From the NCBI RefSeq assembly GCF_900119085.1, contig NZ_FPIQ01000001.1, positions 310,001 through 374,000 of the forward strand: a stretch of DNA of 64,000 nucleotides. The letters are read 5' to 3'. Each line of letters opens with the position of its first letter. Within the stretch, counting starts at the first letter, position 1. The translations under genes were made by a program, and so were the position numbers. The stretch is from Nitrosovibrio sp. Nv17 (GTDB taxonomy: Bacteria > Pseudomonadota > Gammaproteobacteria > Burkholderiales > Nitrosomonadaceae). Of this stretch, positions 27,831-37,030 are shown one piece after another. The notes under the pieces are model-generated. The model ran no database searches and was not told where the DNA came from. It saw nothing but the letters and a program-made list of their open reading frames with translations.

Positions 27831-28133
27831 GCACGATCTCCTGACGATGATATCGGGCCGGCCGGCCCGATATCGGGCTTGTCCACCTTGCTTGCGGCCG
27901 GTTGGGATCCCGATTGTATTCTCTTCATATGACAGCGGGCGCAGGCGATGATTCCTGCTCCAAATATAAAAGGCATCATAGCAGCAAGCCCATGCAGCGT
28001 GAAGCGGATGGCGTGCCTCCCGCTTCCAAGGATTCGCTCGCGATTCAACCCGGACGATTGAGTATCAATTCGAATTCGTGAAAAGTTATAATGTTTGCGC
28101 AATTTTTCATTTGAAAAACGGAAAATCGATGCC
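27831..28133. promoter_or_regulatory. Divergent intergenic region between slp and ovoA
   Basis: 303 bases with no gene. It becomes AT-rich toward ovoA. A TATAAT box lies at 28087-28092 on the plus strand, 42 bases before the chosen ovoA ATG. No good -35 is found at 17 bases; TTGAGT at 28058-28063 is 23 bases away. A short palindrome ATTCGAAT lies between them. Confidence 0.4.
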
Positions 28134-30254
28134 ATGCGTTCAATGCCGAAACTGTTGTTTCAGAGAAGCCCGAGTCTGACAGACGGGGACGTGACCGCGA
28201 AACGCGAGGAGATACGCGCCTATTTTCATGCCACGCTGGATCGCTACGAAAGCCTGTTCGAGACATTGCAGGGGGACGAAGCCTACTTCGAGAAACCGAT
28301 ACCGCTGCGGCATCCTCTGATCTTCTACCTGGGCCACACGGCAACCTTTTTTACCAACAAGCTGCTGCTGGCGGGATTGATGACGCAGCGGATCAATGCT
28401 GGATTCGAGTCCATGTTCGCGGTCGGCGTCGATGAAATGAGCTGGGATGATCTGAACACGACCCACTATCGCTGGCCCGCGGTCGAGGAGGTCTGGGCCT
28501 ATCGCAATGCGGTTCGCAGCACCGTCGATCGCATCATCCGGGAGGCGCCCCTGACTCTGCCGATCGGCTGGAATCACCCGTGGTGGACGATACTGATGGG
28601 AATCGAACACGAGCGTATCCACCTCGAGACCTCTTCGGTGCTCATACGGCAGCATGCGTTGCGATACGTCAAGCCGCATCCGGAGTGGACACCTTGCCGG
28701 GTGTCCCGCGAGGCGCCGCGGAATCGGCTGATCGACGTTCCTGCCGGCACGGTGTCCCTGGGCAAGGATCGATCCGATCCTTTCTATGGGTGGGACAATG
28801 AATACGGTCGTCACACGGAGGAGATTCCCGCGTTTCAGGCTGGGCAGTATCTGGTGAGCAACCAGGAATTCCTGGCGTTCGTCGAGGCCGGCGGATATGT
28901 CCTGGAGGATTGCTGGGAGGAAGAGGGCCGTGCATGGCAACGTCATGTGCGTGCGCACTGTCCCACGTTCTGGATTCGACGTGGGGAAGAATGGTGGCTG
29001 CGCCTGATGACCGAGGAGGTGCCCATGCCCTGGGACTGGCCGGTGGAGGTGAACTATCACGAGGCCAAGGCCTTCTGCAACTGGAAGGCCATGGCCACCG
29101 GCCGGCCGTTCAGGCTGCCCACCGAGGACGAATGGTACCGGCTGTACGATATGGGCGGGCTCTCCGAGATTTCGGACGCGGAACCCGCGGCCGCGAACAT
29201 TCACCTTGACCACTCCGCTTCCAGTCATCCCGTCGATGAGTTCCGGCACGGGGAGTTCTACGACGTGATCGGCAACGCATGGCAGTGGACGGAAACGCCG
29301 ATCTATCCGTTCGAGGGCTTCGACACCCATCCGCACTACGACGATTTCACCACGCCGACCTTCGACGGACGCCATAATCTAATGAAGGGCGGCTCCTGGA
29401 TCTCGTGCGGCAACGAGTCGCGCAGGAGCGCCCGCTACGCCTTCCGCCGGCATTTCTTCCAGCATGCCGGCTTTCGCTACGTGGTGGCGGAGGCACCCGC
29501 CATCCGGCTGGATTCCCGTTACGAAACCGACAGGCTCCTGTCCGAATACGCGGAATTCCATTATGGGGATGAATACTTCGGCGTGGCCAATTTTCCGCAG
29601 ACGCTGGCCGAACTGGCGATCGCCGCCATGGGAGACCGGCCTGCCCGGCGCGCGCTGGATCTCGGTTGCGCATCCGGGCGTGCGACCTTCGAACTGGCCC
29701 GTCACTTCGATGAGGTGACAGGCATCGACTTCTCCGCCCGTTTCATCGGTCAGGGCGCCCAGCTCGCGAGCCAGGGCGTGCTCCGCTATACGCTGGCGGA
29801 CGAGGGAGAACTCGTTTACTACAAGGAGCGCACCCTCGCCGGCCTGGGCCTGGACGGCGCCAGGCGCAAGGTGGCGTTCTATCAGGGCGATGCCTGCAAT
29901 CTCAAGCCGCTGTTCTCAGGCTACGACCTGATTCTCGCGGCCAACCTGATCGATCGCCTGTACGATCCTGCCCGGCTGCTGTCGGCCATTCACACCCGCA
30001 TCCAGCCGGGGGGGCTGCTGGTCATCGCATCTCCCTATACCTGGCTGGAGGAGCACACCAAGAAGGATGCCTGGATCGGAGGATTCAAACGCGATGGTGA
30101 GAGCTTCTCCACCCTGGACGGCCTTAGGGAGATCCTCGGCCGGCATTTCAGGCTGATCCGGGGTCCCCTGGAAGTACCGTTCGTGATCCGTGAGACCCGG
30201 CGCAAGTTCCAGCATACGCTCTCCGAAACGACGGTATGGGAAAGGGTGCCCTGA
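28134..30254 (+). CDS. ovoA: OvoA: 5-histidylcysteine sulfoxide synthase / 4-thiohistidine N-methyltransferase
   Basis: 706 residues with the three-part OvoA architecture. An N-terminal DinB-like domain carries the iron-binding H-x3-H-x-E motif in 'GIEHERIHLETSS' (His159, His163, Glu165). A formylglycine-generating-enzyme-type sulfoxide synthase domain follows (about 200-480; 'AFCNWKAMATGRPFRLPTED', 'GNAWQWTETP', 'MKGGSWISCGNESRRSARYA'). A C-terminal SAM methyltransferase comes last ('ALDLGCASGRATFELA' near 508). The enzyme couples Cys and His with O2 and later N-methylates the thiohistidine to make ovothiol. ATG 28134 is preferred; a TTG at 28095 would add 13 residues. It overlaps the next gene by 19 bases. 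Confidence 0.93.
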   Translation: MRSMPKLLFQRSPSLTDGDVTAKREEIRAYFHATLDRYESLFETLQGDEAYFEKPIPLRHPLIFYLGHTATFFTNKLLLAGLMTQRINAGFESMFAVGVDEMSWDDLNTTHYRWPAVEEVWAYRNAVRSTVDRIIREAPLTLPIGWNHPWWTILMGIEHERIHLETSSVLIRQHALRYVKPHPEWTPCRVSREAPRNRLIDVPAGTVSLGKDRSDPFYGWDNEYGRHTEEIPAFQAGQYLVSNQEFLAFVEAGGYVLEDCWEEEGRAWQRHVRAHCPTFWIRRGEEWWLRLMTEEVPMPWDWPVEVNYHEAKAFCNWKAMATGRPFRLPTEDEWYRLYDMGGLSEISDAEPAAANIHLDHSASSHPVDEFRHGEFYDVIGNAWQWTETPIYPFEGFDTHPHYDDFTTPTFDGRHNLMKGGSWISCGNESRRSARYAFRRHFFQHAGFRYVVAEAPAIRLDSRYETDRLLSEYAEFHYGDEYFGVANFPQTLAELAIAAMGDRPARRALDLGCASGRATFELARHFDEVTGIDFSARFIGQGAQLASQGVLRYTLADEGELVYYKERTLAGLGLDGARRKVAFYQGDACNLKPLFSGYDLILAANLIDRLYDPARLLSAIHTRIQPGGLLVIASPYTWLEEHTKKDAWIGGFKRDGESFSTLDGLREILGRHFRLIRGPLEVPFVIRETRRKFQHTLSETTVWERVP

Positions 30255-31474
30255 GCGGCGAAAGTGTCCCGACGGTCGATTTCGATCGCGACGTCGACCG
30301 TGAGGGCACTGCCAGCCTGAAGTACGACGGACGGCGGGAGGTGTTCGGTACGGATGAAGTGATTCCGCTGTGGGTGGCGGACATGGATTTTGCCGCTCCG
30401 GCCGCCGTGACGCAGGCGCTGGCGCAGCGTGCGATGCACCCGGTGTACGGCTACACCGTCTATCCGGACAGCCTGTACGATTCGTTGATGGGCTGGCTGA
30501 AACACCGTCACGACTGGGAGGTGCGGCGCGAGTGGATCATGATGTGCCCGGGTGTGGTGCCATCGCTGTACGCGGCGGTGACGGCGTTCTCCGCGGCGGG
30601 TGGATCGGTCGTGGTGCAGCCGCCGGTGTACTTTCCCTTTTTTTCCGCGGTAACCGACAGTGGCAGGAGGCTGGTGCACAACCCCCTGCGGCTGCGGGAA
30701 GGTCGCTATACCGTGGATTTCGATCACCTGGAGCAGTGCGCGGCAGACGCAAGCTTGCTGCTGCTGTGCTCGCCGCACAATCCGGTGGGGCGGGTGTGGA
30801 GTGAGCCTGAGCTGGAGCGTGTCCTGCGGATCGCGCAGGCACATGATCTGGTTGTCTTCTCCGACGAAGTGCACGCCGATCTGGTCTACCCCGGAAACCG
30901 GCATCGCGTGCTTGCCCGGCTGGCGCTGCAGGCGGACGGTACCTGCAGGAATATCGTGACCGCCGTGGCGCCGAGCAAAGCGTTCAACATACCGGGGCTG
31001 AATCTGTCCGCCCTCGTCGTACCGGACCCGGCTTGCCGCGATGCGCTCGCCCGGGTGTTCGATGCCATGCACGTGAGTGCGTCCAATCCGTTCAGCATCG
31101 TGGCGTTTGAAGCTGCCTACAGGGAGGGTGGCCCATGGCTGGACGCGCTCATGGAGTACCTGCGGCACAGCCGCGAGGAAGTGGCGGGATATCTGGCAGC
31201 CCATGTCCCGGAGATCCGCCTGGTCGAGCCGGAGGGTACCTACCTGCTGTGGCTGGACTGCCGCGCATTGGCGGTACGCCTGGGGATGAACGATAGTCAG
31301 CTGAGGCACTTCTTCGTGCGGGAAGCCGGCGTGGGCATGAGCCCGGGGACATTGTTCGGAGAGGTCGGCAGCGGTTTCATGCGCTTGAACCTTGGCACGC
31401 CGCGCCGTACCCTCCGCACTGCACTGGAGCGCATCAGGGATGCGGTGCACGGAGCGGGGCCGGCCTTGCCCTGA
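30236..31474 (+). CDS. ovoB: PLP-dependent C-S lyase (MalY/PatB type), probable OvoB
   Basis: 412-residue fold-type I PLP enzyme of the MalY/PatB cystathionine-beta-lyase-like group. Visible features are 'VIPLWVADMDFAAP', 'SLLLLCSPHNPVGRVW', 'VFSDEVHADLVYPGNRH' and the Schiff-base Lys in 'VAPSKAFNIPGLNLS' (Lys248). OvoA makes 5-histidylcysteine sulfoxide, and a PLP lyase must cleave the C-S bond to give 5-thiohistidine. A 19-base overlap with ovoA makes this gene the obvious lyase (OvoB). The ATG at 30236 lies inside ovoA, implying coupling. A generic cystathionine beta-lyase is the alternative, but the context argues against it. Confidence 0.88.
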   Translation: MGKGALSGESVPTVDFDRDVDREGTASLKYDGRREVFGTDEVIPLWVADMDFAAPAAVTQALAQRAMHPVYGYTVYPDSLYDSLMGWLKHRHDWEVRREWIMMCPGVVPSLYAAVTAFSAAGGSVVVQPPVYFPFFSAVTDSGRRLVHNPLRLREGRYTVDFDHLEQCAADASLLLLCSPHNPVGRVWSEPELERVLRIAQAHDLVVFSDEVHADLVYPGNRHRVLARLALQADGTCRNIVTAVAPSKAFNIPGLNLSALVVPDPACRDALARVFDAMHVSASNPFSIVAFEAAYREGGPWLDALMEYLRHSREEVAGYLAAHVPEIRLVEPEGTYLLWLDCRALAVRLGMNDSQLRHFFVREAGVGMSPGTLFGEVGSGFMRLNLGTPRRTLRTALERIRDAVHGAGPALP

Positions 31475-31610
31475 AAGGGGAAGGCAGTTGCGGGAGAAAG
31501 GCGCGGATGATAACGTACGGTCCGTCATTCAGGCCGGTGCGTGGACGCTCCACCTGAGCCAGACCCCTGCCTTTACCCACCCAGACTGAGGCGAACGATC
31601 CATTTCCCTG

Positions 31611-33953
31611 ATGATGGTGGCTTCATCCGCCCCAGGTGTATCCGCCGGCGTCCTGCCGGACGCTGTGCTGCCTGCGCTGCCCGGTGCCTGGGCGGACGAG
31701 GTCGCATCCCGCCTCTTTCCCGGCGAGCAGGTGCTGGCCTGGCTGGAAACGGATCTGGATACGCGACTGCGCTACGCTTCCGGACTGGTGGTCGTGACCG
31801 ATCGGCGCATGCAGGCGAGCCCGGATCCGGATGAGGCAGGTTCGGACTGGCGGACATGGGAGTACCGGTCGGAACTGGCACTGATCCACCGTGACCATCA
31901 CGGCGTCGGCATGCTCGAACTCGTCGACAGGGCTGCCCGGCTCGGGAGTTGGCGCTACACGCTGGGCAGCCGCGCCGCCGCGGTCGGTCGGCTGGTCGAA
32001 TGTTTCACGATAGGGCGCGACGGGCGGCTCGCGGAGGCGCCGCCGCTCGCGGACCCGGTGTGTCCCGGCTGCCACAGGATACCCGAGGTTCCGCTGTTGC
32101 CCGGTGAAGACGTATGCGCGGCCTGCGGAACCCGGGCCCATGCGCCGACTTCGGCCCGGGTGCTGTTTCGCCTGTGGCGTTTCGCCCGGCCCTACAGACG
32201 GCAGTTGCTCGCGGGGTTCCTCCTGACGCTGGGCAGCACCGCAGCCGCGCTGGTGCCGCCCTACCTCACCATGCCCCTGATGGACGACGTGCTGATTCCC
32301 CATCAGAACGGCAAACCGATCGATCCCGTGCTGGTCGCGTCCTACCTTGCCGGCCTCCTGGCCGCCGCGATCCTGGCCTGGGGGCTGGGCTGGGCGCGAA
32401 CCTATACCCTGGCGCGGATTTCCGAGCGCATCGGCGCCGACTTGCGCACGGCCGCCTATGAGCACCTGCTCGGGCTCTCGCATGCCTATTTCGGCGGCAA
32501 GCGCACGGGTGACCTGATGGCGCGCATCGGTACTGAAACGGACCGCCTCAATCTCTTCCTGTCGCTGCATCTGCTGGATTTCGCCACCGACGTGCTGATG
32601 ATGGGCATGACGGTCGTCATACTGGTCTCGATCGATCCCTGGCTGGCGCTGGCCACGCTGGCACCGCTGCCGGTCATCGCGTGGCTGATCCATCAGGTGC
32701 GCGACAGGCTGCGCACCGGTTTCGAGAAGGTGGACCGCGTATGGGCCGAGGTTACCAGCGTATTGGCAGACACCATTCCGGGCGTACGCGTGGTCAAGGC
32801 CTTTGCGCAGGAAAAGCGTGAAGCGGAGCGTTTCCGTGCGGCCAATCTGCGCAATCTCGAGGTCAATGACCGGGTCAACGGGGTGTGGGCGCTATTCACC
32901 CCTACCATTACCCTCCTGACCGAGGCGGGCTTGCTCGTGGTATGGATATTCGGCATCTGGCAGGTCTCGCGAAACGAGGTCACGGTCGGTGTGCTCACCG
33001 CCTTTCTTGCCTACATCAGCCGCTTTTACCTGCGGCTCGATTCGATGAGCCGGATCGTTTCCTTCACGGAAAAGGCGGCGGCTGGCACCAAGCGTATCTT
33101 CGAGATTCTCGACCACGTTTCCAGCGTGCCGGAGCCTGCGCAGCCGGTACGCCTGGCGGGAGTCCGAGGGCATTTCGAATTGCAGGGAGTCGGATTCCGC
33201 TATGGCACCCGCAGCATCGTGCGCGATGTCGACATGACCATCGAACCGGGGGAGATGGTGGGCCTCGTGGGGCACAGCGGTTCGGGCAAGAGCACGCTGG
33301 TCAATCTCATCTGTCGTTTCTACGACGTGACTGCAGGCGCGATCCTCCTGGACGGCCACGACATCCGTTCCCTGTCGATCACCGGATACCGCAGGCATAT
33401 CGGGTTGGTGCTGCAGGAACCCTTTCTGTTCTTCGGCACGGTCGCCGAGAACATCGCGTACGGCAAGCCGGAAGCGAGCCGCGCAGAGATCGTCGCCGCC
33501 GCGCGCGCCGCGCATGCCCACGAGTTCATCCTGCGTCTGCCGCATGGTTACGACTCGCTGGTGGGCGAACGCGGGCAGGCGCTCTCCGGAGGGGAGCGGC
33601 AGCGCATCTCCATCGCGCGTGCGCTGCTCATCGATCCCCGCATTCTGATCCTGGACGAGGCCACCTCCTCCGTCGATACCGCCACGGAACAGGAAATCCA
33701 GAAGGCGCTCGAGAATCTCGTGCGCGGCCGTACCACCATTGCCATCGCCCATCGTCTTTCGACGCTGCGCAGTGCCCATCGGCTGATCGTGCTCGATCGG
33801 GGAAGCGTCATCGAAACCGGCAGCCACGCCGAACTCATGGCGCGGGAGGGGGCCTATTACCACCTGTATCAGGCGCAGGTGCGCAACGTCGATGCCGAGA
33901 ACGGGGTGCCCCGCGTCGACATGGCCCGGGACGCCGGGGAAAAGTACGAATGA
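31611..33953 (+). CDS. Cyanophycin-locus ABC exporter, TMD-NBD half-transporter with zinc-ribbon N-terminal region
   Basis: 780 residues. The first ~180 residues are not transporter-like and include 'VCPGCHRIPEVPLL' and 'VCAACGTRAHAP' (about 149-172), a four-Cys zinc-ribbon-type knuckle. Six-helix ABC exporter TMD follows (about 190-490). The NBD has Walker A '[11 protein letters not shown]', signature 'LSGGERQRISIARALL' and Walker B 'ILILDEATSSVD'. It overlaps the DUF1854 gene by ATGA and lies upstream of two cyanophycin synthetase genes. This set recurs in proteobacteria as the cyanophycin-metabolism-associated ABC transporter. Substrate unknown; a cyanophycin-derived or beta-Asp-Arg-like peptide or a precursor are possibilities. 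Confidence 0.85.
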   Translation: MMVASSAPGVSAGVLPDAVLPALPGAWADEVASRLFPGEQVLAWLETDLDTRLRYASGLVVVTDRRMQASPDPDEAGSDWRTWEYRSELALIHRDHHGVGMLELVDRAARLGSWRYTLGSRAAAVGRLVECFTIGRDGRLAEAPPLADPVCPGCHRIPEVPLLPGEDVCAACGTRAHAPTSARVLFRLWRFARPYRRQLLAGFLLTLGSTAAALVPPYLTMPLMDDVLIPHQNGKPIDPVLVASYLAGLLAAAILAWGLGWARTYTLARISERIGADLRTAAYEHLLGLSHAYFGGKRTGDLMARIGTETDRLNLFLSLHLLDFATDVLMMGMTVVILVSIDPWLALATLAPLPVIAWLIHQVRDRLRTGFEKVDRVWAEVTSVLADTIPGVRVVKAFAQEKREAERFRAANLRNLEVNDRVNGVWALFTPTITLLTEAGLLVVWIFGIWQVSRNEVTVGVLTAFLAYISRFYLRLDSMSRIVSFTEKAAAGTKRIFEILDHVSSVPEPAQPVRLAGVRGHFELQGVGFRYGTRSIVRDVDMTIEPGEMVGLVGHSGSGKSTLVNLICRFYDVTAGAILLDGHDIRSLSITGYRRHIGLVLQEPFLFFGTVAENIAYGKPEASRAEIVAAARAAHAHEFILRLPHGYDSLVGERGQALSGGERQRISIARALLIDPRILILDEATSSVDTATEQEIQKALENLVRGRTTIAIAHRLSTLRSAHRLIVLDRGSVIETGSHAELMAREGAYYHLYQAQVRNVDAENGVPRVDMARDAGEKYE

Positions 33954-34423
33954 GCGCAGGGATGGGATACGAGTTGAGTCGGGACGCCTTCGGACGGCTG
34001 ATCCTGACCGATGCGGAGGGCGGACTCCACGTAGGGGTGGCCTGTGTGCGGGCCTTTCCGGTCACCGCTCCGGGCAGCGGCATCGCGCTGGTCGACCGGC
34101 AGGGGCATGAACTGGCATGGATAGACCGGTTGAGCCGGTTGCCGGAGGCGCTGCACGGGCTGGTCGAAGCCGATCTGGCGGAGCGCGAGTTCATCCCTGA
34201 GATCATCCGCATCCTGGGGGTTTCGAGCTTCGTCACCCCCAATGTCTGGAGCGTGGAAACGGATCGCGGTCCGACTTCCTTCATCCTGAGGGGGGAGGAG
34301 AGCATCCGGCGCCTCTCCATTCCCAGCCTGCTGATCGTGGACAGCCACGGGATACAGTTCCTGGTGCGTGACTCGGAAGCGCTCGATTCCTTCAGCCGCA
34401 GGGTGCTCGATCGTTTCCTGTGA
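33950..34423 (+). CDS. DUF1854 protein, cyanophycin-associated
   Basis: 157 residues, with 'VACVRAFPVTAPGSGIALVD', 'GHELAWIDRLSRLP', 'REFIPEIIRILGVSSFVTPN', 'WSVETDRGPTSFILRGEESI' and 'LLIVDSHGIQFLVRD', which match DUF1854. It has no signal peptide or membrane segment. It overlaps the ABC exporter stop by ATGA and precedes the cyanophycin synthetases. The DUF1854-ABC coupling suggests it regulates or tethers the exporter, but no function is established. Confidence 0.88.
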   Translation: MSAGMGYELSRDAFGRLILTDAEGGLHVGVACVRAFPVTAPGSGIALVDRQGHELAWIDRLSRLPEALHGLVEADLAEREFIPEIIRILGVSSFVTPNVWSVETDRGPTSFILRGEESIRRLSIPSLLIVDSHGIQFLVRDSEALDSFSRRVLDRFL

Positions 34424-34464
34424 CGAATATTTCACGCTCGGGGCGCCAGCACAGGCCGAACGAC

Positions 34465-34488
34465 CCATGTCTCCATCTGGAGACATGG
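34465..34488. promoter_or_regulatory. Perfect 11-bp inverted repeat upstream of cyanophycin genes
   Basis: CCATGTCTCCA-tc-TGGAGACATGG is a perfect dyad with a two-base spacer, about 130-150 bases upstream of the sigma-54-like promoter at 34617. A second partial dyad sharing the TGGAGACA half (TTGTC-attgga-GACAA) lies at 34512-34527. Two related dyads at enhancer distance suggest binding sites for an enhancer-binding activator. Alternatively the first could form an RNA hairpin after the DUF1854 gene, but no T-run follows. Confidence 0.6.
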
Positions 34489-34616
34489 CATATCCATTAT
34501 GTTTCAGGTAGTTGTCATTGGAGACAATTTTCCCTGTCGGCGAGTCGCGACATTCTCACCCGGATGACATTCAATGTGACCATGATAAGTTATTGTTTAG
34601 TATTATAAATAATGTC

Positions 34617-34631
34617 TGGCATGACATATGC
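34617..34631 (+). promoter_or_regulatory. Sigma-54-type -24/-12 promoter before cphA-prime
   Basis: TGGCATGACATATGC keeps the invariant GG and GC doublets at the required 12-base step and matches the TGGCACG-N4-TTGC consensus at all but two positions. It lies about 105 bases before the probable ATG of the first cyanophycin synthetase gene, in an AT-rich spacer. Sigma-54 control fits a nitrogen reserve polymer. Confidence 0.6.
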
Positions 34632-34738
34632 TTGTATTTTCAGGGGCTTCGCTGTCCATGTCGTTCCGGCCTGCAGACGGTTCATGAGCCTGAAGGCGGC
34701 AGTGGAGTTCCGGCCCAATCCACGTGTTGCGTGACTTC

Positions 34739-37024
34739 ATGGCGAGCTGCCCCGATAAGGCTTTACATCCTGCCGACAGCCGGAGGAATATCAAGTTTCT
34801 TGCCATACGGCACCTGAACGGCCCCAATGTCTGGAGCTGCCGCCCGGTGCTGGAGGCGTTGGTCGATATAGGCGATCTGGAGGATTTTCCTTCCAACACC
34901 ATCCCGGGGTTGTACGAGCGGCTCTCCGCCTGGCTGCCTTCCCTGATCGACCATCGCTGCAGCTATGGCGAGCGGGGAGGATTCCTGCGGCGGCTGCAGG
35001 AGGGCACCTGGCCTGCTCATATCCTCGAGCACGTCACGCTGGAGTTGCAGAACCTGGCCGGCATGCCCGGTGGGTTCGGGCGTGCCCGCGAAACACCGCG
35101 TCGGGGTGTATACAAGGTTGCCGTGAGTGCGTGGCACGACGGTATTGCGCGCGACGCCCTGGCGATGGCGCGCGAACTGATACTGGCGGCGATGGATCCG
35201 GAATGGCCGGCCGGGACTCGTTACGACGTGGAGGGGGTCGTCGAGAGCCTGCGAGAAAAGGTCGACGCGTGCTGGCTCGGTCCCTCGACCGCGTGCATCG
35301 TCGAGGCGGCGATGCGCCGGGGCATTCCTTCCATTCGCCTGCTGGAGAAAGGCAATCTGGTTCAGCTTGGCTACGGAGCGCGCAGCCAGCGCATCTGGAC
35401 CGCAGAAACCGATCGCACCCCGGCGATTGCGGAAGGCATCTCACGCGACAAGGAGCTTACCAAGTCGCTGCTGCGCGTCTGCGGCATTCCGGTGCCGGAG
35501 GGTCGCGTCGTCAGCAGTGCCGCCGACGCCTGGGAGGTCGCCCGAGAGATCGGTTTGCCGGTCGTCGTCAAGCCTCGGGACGGAAACCATGGACGCGGGG
35601 TCTTCATCGAGCTCGCCACGCGCGAGCAGGTCGAGGCGGCATTTCATGCCGCCCTGGCGCAGGGGAGCGGCGCGCTGGTGGAAAGCTTCATCCCGGGTAC
35701 CGAGCATCGCCTGCTGGTGGTGGGCGGGCGGCTCGTCGCCGCAAGCCGAGGTGATTCGGTATCGGTTCGAGGTGACGGCAGGTCGACCCTGCGCGAACTG
35801 ATCGTCCATCAGATCAATTCCGACTCGCGTCGTGGCGCGAGCGAGGAGTACCCGCTCAACCTGGTGGGGGTGGATGGGGTGACGGTCATGGAGCTTGCCC
35901 GCCAGGGTTTCTCCATCGATTCGACACCGCCCGCTGGTCTCGAAGTCCTGGTCCAGCGTAACGGCAACCATGCCTTCGACGTCACCGACGAGGTACATCC
36001 GAGCACTGCCGCCACCGCTGTGCTTGCGTCCCGCATCGTGGGTCTGGACATCGCCGGAATCGATCTGGTCACCCGTGACATCTCCCTGCCGCTCTCCGAA
36101 CAGGGGGGGGCCATCGTCGAGGTCAACGCCGGTCCGGGTCTGCTGATGCACATCAAGCCCGCGGTAGGGACACCTCGCCCTGTGGGTGAGGCGATCGTGG
36201 ACCATCTGTTCCCGGATCACGACGGGCGCATCCCCATCGTGGGCGTCACGGGCAGCTGCGGCAAGACCGCCGTGGCACATCTGGTCGCCCGCCTGCTGGC
36301 ATCGACGGGAAGGCGCACGGGTTTGGCGTGCAGCGACGGATTCCATCTCGGCGGGACACGGATCAGCGAAGGTGATCATGCCAACCGGCAGGCAGCCTGC
36401 AACCTCATGATCCATCGGGGGATCGAGGCCGCGGTCTGCGAGAACGGATGCGACAGCATGCTGACCGAGGGCTTGGCCTACGATGGATGCCAGGTCGGCA
36501 TCGTCACCGGCATCGATATGCGCCGGCACTACAGGCGTCACGGCATCCGGACGCCGAGGCAGGTTTTCGACATCCTGCGCACCCAGGTGGACGTGGTGCT
36601 GCCGTCGGGGGCGGCGGTGCTGAATGCGGATGAACCGCTGCTGGTCGAGATGGCAGCGCTGTGCAATGGCGAGGTGATTTACTTCGCGCTCGACCCGGAG
36701 TCGCCGGCAGTCGAGGCTCACCGTTCCGGCGGCACCGCGACGTTGGCGGATTTCCCCAGCAACCGGGTCGTGAGCGTGCGCGATGGATACATCATGCTGA
36801 TCACCGGCTGCATCGAAATGGCGCTGGCCGCCCTGGCCGATGTGCCTTTCCTGCGGCATCGGCAGGAGGAAAGGGATGGCGGCTCCCGCGCGATCGAGCA
36901 CGTGCTTGCCGCGGTGGCGGCGGGCTGGGCGCTGGGTATTCCGCTTGCGCACCTGCGCGGAGGGATCGGGGTGGCTACCGATGCATGGGACGGATACCCG
37001 TTGCACGATGCCGGTGCTTCCTGA
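34739..37024 (+). CDS. cphA': Cyanophycin synthetase-like protein CphA-prime (short paralogue)
   Basis: 761 residues from ATG 34739 (GTG 34724 adds five). The N-terminal cyanophycin-synthetase domain includes 'REGTW'-type 'FLRRLQEGTWPAHILEHVTL' and 'LAGMPGGFGRARET'. The ATP-grasp domain shows 'RDKELTKSLLRVCGIPVPEG', 'VVKPRDGNHGRGVF' and 'IVEVNAGPGLLMHI'. A Mur-ligase-like domain starts near residue 500. Its P-loop reads 'GVTGSCGKTAVA' rather than the usual G-T-N-G-K-T-T, and the C-terminal ligase lobe is about 100 residues shorter than in the second synthetase. It probably acts as the partner or variant synthetase known in betaproteobacterial cphA/cphA-prime pairs. The next gene follows after six bases. 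Confidence 0.88.
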   Translation: MASCPDKALHPADSRRNIKFLAIRHLNGPNVWSCRPVLEALVDIGDLEDFPSNTIPGLYERLSAWLPSLIDHRCSYGERGGFLRRLQEGTWPAHILEHVTLELQNLAGMPGGFGRARETPRRGVYKVAVSAWHDGIARDALAMARELILAAMDPEWPAGTRYDVEGVVESLREKVDACWLGPSTACIVEAAMRRGIPSIRLLEKGNLVQLGYGARSQRIWTAETDRTPAIAEGISRDKELTKSLLRVCGIPVPEGRVVSSAADAWEVAREIGLPVVVKPRDGNHGRGVFIELATREQVEAAFHAALAQGSGALVESFIPGTEHRLLVVGGRLVAASRGDSVSVRGDGRSTLRELIVHQINSDSRRGASEEYPLNLVGVDGVTVMELARQGFSIDSTPPAGLEVLVQRNGNHAFDVTDEVHPSTAATAVLASRIVGLDIAGIDLVTRDISLPLSEQGGAIVEVNAGPGLLMHIKPAVGTPRPVGEAIVDHLFPDHDGRIPIVGVTGSCGKTAVAHLVARLLASTGRRTGLACSDGFHLGGTRISEGDHANRQAACNLMIHRGIEAAVCENGCDSMLTEGLAYDGCQVGIVTGIDMRRHYRRHGIRTPRQVFDILRTQVDVVLPSGAAVLNADEPLLVEMAALCNGEVIYFALDPESPAVEAHRSGGTATLADFPSNRVVSVRDGYIMLITGCIEMALAALADVPFLRHRQEERDGGSRAIEHVLAAVAAGWALGIPLAHLRGGIGVATDAWDGYPLHDAGAS

Positions 37025-37030
37025 CGCGCG

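Larger units (their letters stand above)
34424..34738. other. Intergenic control region of the cyanophycin synthetases
   Basis: 315 bases without a gene, separating the ABC/DUF1854 pair from the synthetases. It holds the two dyads and the sigma-54-like promoter listed separately. An unusually AT-rich core (about 34570-34640) sits in an otherwise GC-rich locus. A GTG at 34724 is in frame with the following gene and could be an alternative start. Confidence 0.6.
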
